Below, piece after piece: positions 53,131-60,285 of a stretch of DNA of 64,000 bases. The notes beneath the pieces are model-generated. The model was not told where the DNA came from and did no database searches. It saw only the letters and a list, made by a program, of their open reading frames with translations. Both the position numbers and the translations under genes were made by a program. Source of the stretch: Pseudoxanthomonas broegbernensis (GTDB taxonomy: Bacteria; Pseudomonadota; Gammaproteobacteria; Xanthomonadales; Xanthomonadaceae); the NCBI RefSeq assembly GCF_014202435.1, contig NZ_JACHGU010000006.1:47773-111772 (forward strand), written 5' to 3'. The stretch's first letter is position 1. Each line of letters starts with the position of its first letter.

Positions 53131-53735
53131 ACGGACGCACCGACACCACCGACCGCGAAACCCTGGTCGAGCGCCTGCGCGATGCCCTGGACGCGCTGGA
53201 GCGCGGCGACGAGACCGCCCTGCGCCGCAAGATCGACGTCCTGGCCGCCGCCCGCACCCGCCCGCTGGTACAGGGACTGGGGCGGCTGGCGCGCGAACTG
53301 AGCCAGGCCCTGGGCGAGCTGCCGGTCACCGCCGCCGGCGACCTGAACGACGCCTGCGCGCGCCTGGACCACGTGGTGGCGATGACCGAGAAGGCCAGCC
53401 ATCGCACGCTGGACCTCACCGAATCCTGCCGCACCCTGGTCGAGCAACTGCAGGCCACCGCGCTGGCGCCGGAACAGCAGGCGCTGCTGGCGCAGGTCCG
53501 CGGCCAGCTTTCGGACATGGCCCTGGCGCAGAGCTACCAGGACCTCACCGGCCAGATCATCCGCCGCGTCGCCGGCATCGTCCGCCGCGTGCACGAAGGC
53601 TTCGGCGCGCTGGGCCTGCCGCCCAAGGAGGAGCCGGGCGAGGCCAAGCTCGCCGGCCCGGCCGTGGCCGGCCTGGACCGCCACGCCGTCTCCCAGAACG
53701 ACGCCGACGCACTGCTCTCGGACCTGGGGCTGTAG
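53127..53735 (+). CDS. cheZ: CheY-phosphate phosphatase CheZ
   Basis: CheZ dephosphorylates CheY. The 202-residue product has the long helical hairpin and the catalytic patch [17 protein letters not shown] near 130-150; the D-x-x-x-Q pair supplies the active Gln. It ends with a CheY-binding peptide ([14 protein letters not shown]) equivalent to the C-terminal peptide of the E. coli protein. The linker before it is short and charged. cheZ sits between cheY and cheA, and only three bases separate it from cheA. Confidence 0.93.
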   Translation: MNGRTDTTDRETLVERLRDALDALERGDETALRRKIDVLAAARTRPLVQGLGRLARELSQALGELPVTAAGDLNDACARLDHVVAMTEKASHRTLDLTESCRTLVEQLQATALAPEQQALLAQVRGQLSDMALAQSYQDLTGQIIRRVAGIVRRVHEGFGALGLPPKEEPGEAKLAGPAVAGLDRHAVSQNDADALLSDLGL

Positions 53736-53738
53736 GCC

Positions 53739-55628
53739 ATGAGCGGGGTGACGCCGGACATCGCGGCCGACTTCATCATCGAGGCACAGGAGATCCTGGA
53801 CCGCCTCGGCGAGCAGTTGGTCGGGCTGGAGCAGTCGCCGGACGACCGCGACCAGCTCAACGCGGTGTTCCGCGGATTCCACACCCTCAAGGGCGGCGCG
53901 GGCTTCCTCGGCATTCAACCGATGGTCGAGCTGTGCCATGCCGCCGAGGAGACCCTCGGCGCGGTCCGCGCCGGCGAGGCGCAACTGGACCCGCTGCATT
54001 TCGACGCCGCCCAGCGTTCGCTGGACTGGCTGCAGGCCATGCTCGACGCCATCGGCGCGGGCGCCGACCCCGAGCACGCGCCACCGGAGCTGATCGCCCA
54101 GTTCAGCCTGGACGCGGCCGCCGAATGCGTGCCCGGCGCACCGCCGGTATCCGCATCGGCCGCCGCCGCGCCGGCCTCGGACATGATCGACGACGACGAG
54201 TTCGAGGCCCTGCTCGACCAGTTGCATGGCGGCGCCGCGCCGGGCGCGACCGCCGCGCACCCGCGCCCGGGCACGCAGTCCAAGCCGCCGCCGGCGATGA
54301 TCGACGACGACGAGTTCGAGGCCCTGCTCGACCAGTTGCACGGCGCCGCCGCGCCCGGGGCCAACCCGCTGCCGGCGGTGGCCGGGACCGCCGCCGCGAC
54401 CGCCCCGCCCCGCGCACCCGCGCGCCCGGCACCGGCCCGGCCGGCCTCGCCGCCGCCCCGCATCAACCCGGCCGGCGAGGCCGAGCACACCGTGCGCGTG
54501 GACACCCGCCGCCTGGACGCCATCGTCAACCTGATCGGCGAGATGGTGCTGGCCCGCAACCGGCTCAAGACCCTGCGCGCGCGCCTGAAGGACGAGGAAC
54601 TGGACCGGGCCGTCGGCAACCTGGACGTGGCCACCGCGCGCCTGCAATCGGCGGTGATGCGTACCCGCATGCAGCCGGTGGGCAAGGTGTTCTCGCGCTT
54701 CCCCAAGGTCGCCCGCGACGTGGCCCGCTCCCTGCAAAAGGAGGTGGAACTGGAGATGGTCGGCGCGGATACCGAGCTGGACCGCAACCTGGTCGAGGCC
54801 CTGGCCGACCCGCTGGTGCACCTGGTGCGCAACGGCATCGACCACGGCATCGAGCCGCCGCACGTGCGCGAGGCCGCCGGCAAGCCGCGCAGCGGCCGCC
54901 TGCGCCTGGCCGCGCAACAGGAGGGCGACTACGTCGGCATCGAGGTGCAGGACGACGGTGCCGGCATCGACCCCGAGCGCCTGCGCGCCAAGGCCCGCGA
55001 GAAGGGCCTGCTGGACCCCGAGGCCGCCGCCCGCCTGGGGGTGGAGGAATGCCTGCACCTGGTGTTCCTGCCCGGCTTCTCCACCAAGGCCCAGGTCACC
55101 GACATCTCCGGCCGCGGCGTGGGCATGGACGTGGTGCAGTCGCGCATCCGCGAACTGGGCGGGCAGATCCAGATCCAGTCCGAACTCGGCCGCGGCACCC
55201 GCTTCCTGATCCGCGTGCCGCTGACCCTGGCTATCCTGCCCACCCTGCTGGTGCAGGCCGGCGAGGCCGTCTACGCCCTGCCGCTGGCGCGCGTGCTGGA
55301 GGTGCTGCACGCCGCGCCCGCATCGCTGGGCTGGTTCGACGGCCGCCCGGTGCTGGACCGCCAGTCGCACACCCTGCCGCTGCTGGACCTGCGCCGCTGG
55401 CTCAACCTCGAATCCGAGGACGCGCACCTGCTGACCGTGGTCGTGCTGCAGATGGGCGACTCGCGCTTCGGCCTGATCGTGGACCAGGTGCGCGGCCGCG
55501 AGGAAGTGGTGATCAAGCCCCTGCCCCGCGCCCTGCGTGGCCTGCCCGGCTATGCCGGCGCCACCCTCATCGGCGATGGGCGGCTGGCGCTGATCCTGGA
55601 CGTGGACGGTCTGCGGGCCAGCGGCTGA
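53739..55628 (+). CDS. cheA: Chemotaxis histidine kinase CheA (first copy) with duplicated CheY-docking-like motif
   Basis: The 629-residue kinase has a phosphotransfer domain with His48 in FHTLKGGAGFLG, dimerisation/ATPase domains (HLVRNGIDHGIEPP, VQDDGAGIDPERL, ISGRGVGMDVVQ) and a CheW-like C-terminal domain (FLIRVPLTLAILPTLLVQAG). It lacks a folded P2 domain. Instead the linker (about 130-230) carries two near-identical copies of IDDDEFEALLDQLHG starting at residues 150 and 188, similar to the FliM docking peptide DEIDALLHG and the CheZ tail. These probably recruit CheY. It closes the fliA-cheYZA run. Confidence 0.96.
   Translation: MSGVTPDIAADFIIEAQEILDRLGEQLVGLEQSPDDRDQLNAVFRGFHTLKGGAGFLGIQPMVELCHAAEETLGAVRAGEAQLDPLHFDAAQRSLDWLQAMLDAIGAGADPEHAPPELIAQFSLDAAAECVPGAPPVSASAAAAPASDMIDDDEFEALLDQLHGGAAPGATAAHPRPGTQSKPPPAMIDDDEFEALLDQLHGAAAPGANPLPAVAGTAAATAPPRAPARPAPARPASPPPRINPAGEAEHTVRVDTRRLDAIVNLIGEMVLARNRLKTLRARLKDEELDRAVGNLDVATARLQSAVMRTRMQPVGKVFSRFPKVARDVARSLQKEVELEMVGADTELDRNLVEALADPLVHLVRNGIDHGIEPPHVREAAGKPRSGRLRLAAQQEGDYVGIEVQDDGAGIDPERLRAKAREKGLLDPEAAARLGVEECLHLVFLPGFSTKAQVTDISGRGVGMDVVQSRIRELGGQIQIQSELGRGTRFLIRVPLTLAILPTLLVQAGEAVYALPLARVLEVLHAAPASLGWFDGRPVLDRQSHTLPLLDLRRWLNLESEDAHLLTVVVLQMGDSRFGLIVDQVRGREEVVIKPLPRALRGLPGYAGATLIGDGRLALILDVDGLRASG
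54183..54364 (+). repeat. In-frame duplication inside cheA linker
   Basis: Two copies about 68 bases long, beginning at 54183 and 54297 (period 114 bases, 38 codons), are almost identical in DNA across the DDDEFEALLDQLHG core. They differ mainly at synonymous or Ala/Gly positions. The copies lie in the disordered Ala/Pro linker. Confidence 0.85.
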
Positions 55629-55675
55629 CCCGCTTTCCCGATAACGTCCCGGTGGCGCCATCGGGACGGACGCGC

Positions 55676-56094
55676 TCAGTGCGAGCGCGAATACACCGGG
55701 ATGCGCTCCCATCGGCCGGACGTACGGGAGAAGGTCCACTCCTCCACGCAGCATGGCGCCGTGGCCGGGTCGCCGAAGAACAGGCGGGCATACCGCAGTC
55801 GCCGACGACCTTGGACAGCGGCGCCTCCCACTTTCCCGCCACGGCCATGAGTGCGCGCAAATAGGCTGCGGCACGTGGCCCCACGACGGGCAGCGACTGG
55901 CTCTCGATGGCCGCAGGGTCCAACCCGATGTCGCCGGCGGCGAAGCGGTGCTGTGGCGAGACGATTCGGCCCGGGCGGGCGCCAGGGGCAAGCCAGTTCT
56001 CCGCCACGTCAGTGGCACATCTCCGAATTGCGCGCACTCTCCGGCAAGACAAACCGGCGGCCCGCGCAAGAGCCGGAAATGCGACCCTTGTCAC
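55676..56094 (-). pseudogene. Frameshifted minus-strand gene remnant of unknown function
   Basis: On the minus strand two adjoining frames have coding-like high GC at third positions. One runs from about 56015 down to 55798 and reads ENWLAPGARPGRIVSP, then LPVVGPRAAAYLRALMAVAG with KWEAPLSKVVGD. The other runs from 55795 to the stop at 55676-55678 and reads RYARLFFGDPATAPCCVEEW, then TFSRTSGRWERIPVYSRSH. Joining them needs a one-base change near 55796. The 5' end is unclear: ATG 56094 is the first start, but coding character begins later (GTG 56007). I recognise no family. It is the only minus-strand gene signal in the window. Confidence 0.55.
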
Positions 56095-56148
56095 CCTTCG
56101 TGGCCGGCAGGCGCCGCCGCCGCGCTTCGGTACCGCCGGATACCCAGC

Positions 56149-56175
56149 TCAAGTCCCCATCCCCCGCGCCGATAC
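56149..56175 (+). promoter_or_regulatory. Sigma-28 (FliA) promoter of motCD
   Basis: TCAAGTCC and GCCGATAC are separated by 11 bases. The predicted start is at 56181-56184, at or within two bases of the motC ATG (56183), so the message may have almost no leader. Confidence 0.8.
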
Positions 56176-56182
56176 CGCCCAC

Positions 56183-56923
56183 ATGGACATCCTCAGCCTC
56201 GTCGGTCTGCTGCTGGCAGTGATTGCACTGGTCGGCGGCAGCATCCTCAAGGGTGCCGGCCTCGGTTCGCTGTGGTCCTCGGCCGCGTTCGTGATCGTGA
56301 TCCTGGGCACGATCGCGGCGATCCTCGTGCATACCCCGCCGCCGGTGTTCCGGCGCGCGTTCGGCATCGTCGGCTGGATCCTGCGCCCGCCGGCGGCCGA
56401 CCGCGCGGCGCTGATGGCGCAGATCGTGGAGTGGAGCAACATCGCCCGCCGCCAGGGCCTGCTGGGCCTGGAGCAGCAGGTGGCCGAACAGGCCGACCCG
56501 TTCCTGCGCAAGGGCCTGCAGATGCTGGTGGACGGCGTGGAGCCGGAACAGATCCGGCACATGCTGGAAATCGACCTGGGCAGCCAGGAACACCACGACC
56601 TGGCCGCGGCCAAGGTGTTCGAGGGCATGGGCATCTACGCGCCCACCCTGGGCATCATCGGCGCGGTGTTCGGCCTGATCGCGGTGATGAAGAACCTGGC
56701 CGACCCCAGCAAGCTGGGCCACGGCATCGCCGCCGCGTTCACCGCCACCATCTACGGCATCGCCTCGGCCAACCTGTTCTTCCTGCCCATCGCGGCCAAG
56801 CTCAAGAGCGTGATCGCGCGGCGCACCGGCGAGCGCGAGATGATCATCGAGGGCCTCATCGCCATCGCCCAGGGCGAGAACCCGCGCAACATCGAATCGA
56901 AGCTGGCCGGCTTCCTGCACTGA
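56183..56923 (+). CDS. motC: Flagellar stator protein MotC (MotA family)
   Basis: This is the proton-channel stator subunit of the MotC/MotD type found in pseudomonads and xanthomonads as a second stator. The 246-residue product has four membrane helices (residues 1-22, 33-51, and two near 145-215). It shows the MotA motif MGIYAPTLGIIGAVFGLIAV, then FTATIYGIASANLFFLPIAA. A cytoplasmic loop (60-140) contacts FliG. No ribosome site precedes the ATG and a sigma-28 -10 box ends eight bases upstream, so a leaderless mRNA is likely. motD follows 12 bases later. Confidence 0.93.
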   Translation: MDILSLVGLLLAVIALVGGSILKGAGLGSLWSSAAFVIVILGTIAAILVHTPPPVFRRAFGIVGWILRPPAADRAALMAQIVEWSNIARRQGLLGLEQQVAEQADPFLRKGLQMLVDGVEPEQIRHMLEIDLGSQEHHDLAAAKVFEGMGIYAPTLGIIGAVFGLIAVMKNLADPSKLGHGIAAAFTATIYGIASANLFFLPIAAKLKSVIARRTGEREMIIEGLIAIAQGENPRNIESKLAGFLH

Positions 56924-56935
56924 GGCCCGGACCCG

Positions 56936-57892
56936 ATGGCACGCCGGCGATCGCACGAAGAGCACCTCAACCACGAGGCCTGGGCGATCCCGTACGCCGA
57001 CCTGATGACGCTGCTGCTGGCGTTCTTCGTGGTCATGTACGCGATCTCCACGCTCAACGAAGGCAAGTACCGGGTGATGGCCGACGCGCTCACCGCCGCC
57101 TTCGGCGGCGCCCCGCGCACGATCAACCCGGTGCAGGTGGGCAACCACCAGTTGCAGGGCGCGGACTACGACCGGCCCTCGCCAATCAAGTCCGGGGCCA
57201 AGCAAGGCCCCTCGGCGCCCTCGCCCGCGCCCAATCCCACCCTGCTGCCGGCGCTGGCCTCGCACATGCGCACCGGCCAGCCGATGGACGTGACCGACCG
57301 CGCGGCGGTACAGCGCGCCCAGCGCCAGCTCGGCAACATCGCCGCGCGGATGGAGGATGCGCTGGCGCCGCTGATCGACGCCCGGCTGATCACGGTCAAG
57401 CGCTCCGAGCTGTGGCTGGAGGTGGAGATCAACAGCGACATCCTGTTCGGCACCGGCTCGGCGGCGCTGGACCTGTCCGCCCGCGGCGTGCTGTCCAAGC
57501 TGGCCGAGGTGCTGCACGATGCGCCCAACCCGGTGCGGGTGGAGGGCTATACCGACAACATGCCGATCAATACGCCGCAGTTCCCCTCCAACTGGGAACT
57601 GTCGGCCGCGCGCGCGGCCAGCGTGGTACACCTGTTCGCGGCCCAGGGCGTGGTCCCGCAGCGCCTGGCCATGGTCGGCTACGGTGAATACCGGCCGCGC
57701 GCGGACAACCTGTCCGAGGAAGGCCGCAACCGCAACCGCCGGGTGGTGCTGATCGTGCTGGCCAACCCCGACGATGCCGGGCCGTCCGCACAGGCGGTCA
57801 AGCCCGTGGCTTCGGCGCCGATATCGGTACAGGGCGCACCGGTCGCCGCCGCCGGAGGCGGCGCCAGCGGACCGGCCAACGCCAATCCCTGA
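56936..57892 (+). CDS. motD: Flagellar stator protein MotD (MotB family)
   Basis: MotD is the peptidoglycan-anchored stator partner. The 318-residue product has a short basic start, one membrane helix (about 17-40) with the proton-carrying Asp22 in AIPYADLMTLLLAFFVVMYA, and a Pro-rich linker. An OmpA-type domain (about 155-275) follows: VEGYTDNMPINTPQFPSNWE, then LSAARAASVV and RNRNRRVVLIVL. A 40-residue Ala/Pro/Gly tail follows the OmpA domain and is unusual. It lies between motC and the ParC-like gene. Confidence 0.93.
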   Translation: MARRRSHEEHLNHEAWAIPYADLMTLLLAFFVVMYAISTLNEGKYRVMADALTAAFGGAPRTINPVQVGNHQLQGADYDRPSPIKSGAKQGPSAPSPAPNPTLLPALASHMRTGQPMDVTDRAAVQRAQRQLGNIAARMEDALAPLIDARLITVKRSELWLEVEINSDILFGTGSAALDLSARGVLSKLAEVLHDAPNPVRVEGYTDNMPINTPQFPSNWELSAARAASVVHLFAAQGVVPQRLAMVGYGEYRPRADNLSEEGRNRNRRVVLIVLANPDDAGPSAQAVKPVASAPISVQGAPVAAAGGGASGPANANP

Positions 57893-57907
57893 AGGAGGAT
57901 CCAACCG

Positions 57908-58693
57908 ATGCGCGTGTGGGCGATCGCCAACCAGAAAGGCGGCGTGGGCAAGACCACCACTTCCCTGGCCCTGGGCCGCGGGCTGGCGCTGCGTGGCCAC
58001 CGCGTCCTGCTGCTCGATCTGGATCCGCACGCCTCGCTGACCCGCGCCTTCGGCGTTCCCGCCGAGCCGCCGCCGGAAGGCGTGCTGGACCTGTTCTCGG
58101 CCCCGCCACGGACGCTGGAGGCGCTGGCCCGCGCCAGCGCCATCGACAACCTGTCCTACGTCTGCGCGCAGACCGCCCTGGCCACCCTGGAGCGCCGCAG
58201 TGCCAACCAGCCGGGCCTGGGCCTGGCCCTGTCGCAGGCCCTGGCCCGCCACGACGGCCAGCACGACTACGTCCTGCTCGACTGCCCGCCCACCCTGGGC
58301 CTGCTGATGATCAACGCGCTAGCGGCGGCCGACCGGGTGGTCATCCCGACCCAGGCCGAGCCGCTGGCCCTGCATGGCCTGGCCGGCATGCGCCGCACCG
58401 CGGAGATGGTCGAGCGCTCGCGCAACCGTCCGCTGCCGGTCTCGGTCCTGCCCACCCTCTACGACCGCCGCACCCGCGCCGGCCAGGAAGCGCTGAAGAA
58501 GATGCAGGACGAGCACGGCGAGCGCGTCTGGGAGGATGCGATCCCGGTCGATACCCGCCTGTGCAACGCCGAGCTGCTGGTGCAGCCGGCGGGCGAGGAA
58601 GGGGGCTACCCGGGCCGCGCCCTGTCCGCCTACCGCCGTGCGCTGGAGTGGATCGTGGGCGAGGACCAGGAACCGCTGGAGCGTGCGGCATGA
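57908..58693 (+). CDS. parC: ParC-like ParA-family ATPase for chemotaxis array placement
   Basis: The 261-residue ParA-type ATPase has Walker A IANQKGGVGKTTTSLALG near 7, VLLLDLDPHASLTRAFG near 34 and YVLLDCPPTLGLLMINAL near 120. It is not a chromosome partition protein by context: the next gene is a ParP-like CheW protein and stator and chemotaxis genes surround it. In Vibrio and Pseudomonas, ParC recruits chemotaxis arrays to the cell pole with ParP. An aaggagg ribosome site lies about seven bases before ATG. It overlaps the next gene by four bases. Confidence 0.83.
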   Translation: MRVWAIANQKGGVGKTTTSLALGRGLALRGHRVLLLDLDPHASLTRAFGVPAEPPPEGVLDLFSAPPRTLEALARASAIDNLSYVCAQTALATLERRSANQPGLGLALSQALARHDGQHDYVLLDCPPTLGLLMINALAAADRVVIPTQAEPLALHGLAGMRRTAEMVERSRNRPLPVSVLPTLYDRRTRAGQEALKKMQDEHGERVWEDAIPVDTRLCNAELLVQPAGEEGGYPGRALSAYRRALEWIVGEDQEPLERAA

Positions 58694-59505
58694 ACGCGGT
58701 GGCCGCGCTGGACGACTACCTGGACGGTCTGCTCGCGCCGGGTGCCGCCGAGCCGGTGCCGGCCGCCCAGGCCACGCCTGCCGCCTCCGCCTCGCCGACA
58801 TCGGTGCCGGCCGCCGCGCCGCCGGCGCCGGTATCGCCGGTCCCGACCTCCACGGCTGCCGCGCCGGCCGCCATTGCCGCTTCGGTGCAGGATCCAGTCC
58901 CAACTCCGGCGCCGCCGCCGGCTCCCGCGCAGGCTCCCGCCCTGGCGGCGGCACGCCGCGCCGCCGCCCCCGGCCCTTCGGCTGCACCGGCCAGGCCCCC
59001 TGCGGCCCGTCCGGCCGACGACGATGCCCCGCCCCAGCCGTACCGCCGCGCCGCCGACCACAGCTCGCGCTGGCTGCGCCTGCGCTGCGCCACCCAGACC
59101 TACGGACTGGAACTGCTGAAGGTGCAGGAGGTGGTGCTGCCCACGCCGCTGCTGCCGCTGCGCGGCACCCCGCCGGCCATGCTCGGGGTGATGAACCTGC
59201 GCGGCCAGGTGGTGCCGGTGATGGACCTGGGCGTGCACCTGGGCCAGGCTTCGCAGCCGACCACGCCGGCCACCCGCATCGTGGTGCTGGAGGAGAACGG
59301 CGAGACCCTGGGCCTGCGCGTGTCGGCGGTGGAGGACGTGGTCAACCTGACCGACCCGCAGATCGAGACGCCGGACAACGCCCGCGTCGGCCGCCTCCAC
59401 GATGCGCTGTTCCGCGGCATCGCCCGGCAGTCGGCCGAGCCGATGATCCTGCTGGACGCATCCTGCCTGCTGGTCCCGCCCAGCGGCGGCCACGGCCTCG
59501 GTTAA
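58690..59505 (+). CDS. parP: ParP-like protein: Ala/Pro-rich region plus CheW domain
   Basis: The 271-residue protein has about 120 disordered Ala/Pro-rich residues, then a CheW domain (about 127-262): WLRLRCATQTYGLELLKVQE, then MLGVMNLRGQVVPVMDLGVH and LGLRVSAVEDVVNLTD. An acidic N-terminal start (NAVAALDDYLDGLL) may be a docking segment. In Vibrio, ParP couples ParC to CheA through such a layout. It may also serve as the CheW adapter here, since no separate cheW gene is in the window. Confidence 0.8.
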   Translation: MNAVAALDDYLDGLLAPGAAEPVPAAQATPAASASPTSVPAAAPPAPVSPVPTSTAAAPAAIAASVQDPVPTPAPPPAPAQAPALAAARRAAAPGPSAAPARPPAARPADDDAPPQPYRRAADHSSRWLRLRCATQTYGLELLKVQEVVLPTPLLPLRGTPPAMLGVMNLRGQVVPVMDLGVHLGQASQPTTPATRIVVLEENGETLGLRVSAVEDVVNLTDPQIETPDNARVGRLHDALFRGIARQSAEPMILLDASCLLVPPSGGHGLG

Positions 59506-59571
59506 AGGTCCATGGCCGACGGCCGCTATCCAATCGAACCTCAAATCCCGATCTCAGCGGGCGGAGATGCG

Positions 59572-59880
59572 ATGAACACCGTGCCCCTTGGCGAAGACCT
59601 CGGCATCGAGGCCAGCGCCGAGCTCAAGGAACGCTTGGCGGCGCATCTGGAAGAGCCGGAACTGGCGCTGGACGGCACCGCGGTGCGGCGTGTGCACACC
59701 GCCGCGATGCAGGTCCTGTGCGCCTTCTTCCGCAGCCGCGGCGAACTGGGCCGCAGCACCACGCTGGCCGGCTGCAGCGACGCCCTGCGCGACGCGGCGC
59801 GCCTGCTGGGACTGGCCGGCCAGCTCGGGCTCACGGGCGCCGACCAAGACATGAAACAAACTGTGGAGAACGCCGCATGA
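59572..59880 (+). CDS. STAS-domain protein
   Basis: This small 102-residue protein has an anti-sigma-antagonist-like fold: PLGEDLGIEASAELKERLAA, then LEEPELALDGTAVRRVHTAA with MQVLCAFFRSRGELGRSTTL, ending DALRDAARLLGLAGQLGLTG. The usual phospho-acceptor Ser/Thr after the Asp-Gly strand is replaced by T-A-V, and the following Thr in VHTAAMQ could act. The ATG at 59572 has ggag upstream; an in-frame ATG at 59512 is less likely. It overlaps the second cheY. Related small STAS proteins occur in Xanthomonas and Pseudomonas chemotaxis operons, with unknown role. Confidence 0.78.
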   Translation: MNTVPLGEDLGIEASAELKERLAAHLEEPELALDGTAVRRVHTAAMQVLCAFFRSRGELGRSTTLAGCSDALRDAARLLGLAGQLGLTGADQDMKQTVENAA

Positions 59881-60242
59881 GCGCACGCATTCTGGTGGTG
59901 GACGATTCGGCCTCTATGCGCCAGATGGTCTCTTTCGCCCTGACTTCCGCCGGGTTCGCCGTGGAGGAAGCCGAGGACGGCCAGATCGCGCTGGGGCGTG
60001 CCCAGGGCCAGCGTTTCAACGCGGTGGTCACCGACGTGAACATGCCCAACATGGACGGCATCTCGCTGATCCGGGCATTGCGCGGCCTGCCCGACTACAA
60101 GTTCACCCCGTTGCTGATGCTGACCACCGAGTCGGCGGCCGACAAGAAGGCGGAGGGCAAGGCCGCCGGCGCCACCGGCTGGCTGGTCAAGCCGTTCAAC
60201 CCCGAGCAACTGGTCGCCACGGTCCAGAAGGTCCTCGGCTGA
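59877..60242 (+). CDS. cheY: Chemotaxis response regulator CheY (second copy)
   Basis: This 121-residue single receiver has Asp9-Asp10, phospho-acceptor Asp53 in AVVTDVNMPNMDGI, Thr83-Thr84 in LMLTTESAADKK and Lys105 in WLVKPFNPEQLV. It differs clearly from the first CheY, being closer to CheY of CheA-CheW-type clusters. It lies between the STAS gene and the second cheA, so it is probably that kinase's output or phosphate sink. It overlaps the STAS stop. Confidence 0.92.
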   Translation: MSARILVVDDSASMRQMVSFALTSAGFAVEEAEDGQIALGRAQGQRFNAVVTDVNMPNMDGISLIRALRGLPDYKFTPLLMLTTESAADKKAEGKAAGATGWLVKPFNPEQLVATVQKVLG

Positions 60243-60285
60243 CCCACGTACACCGTTCCATCCCACCGTCACGAGCCGCGTCGCC

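Larger units (their letters stand above)
55629..56182. other. 554-base gap between cheA and motC
   Basis: No intact gene is present. It contains the minus-strand remnant (55676 to about 56094) and, at its right end, the motC sigma-28 promoter. No strong terminator follows cheA. Confidence 0.6.
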
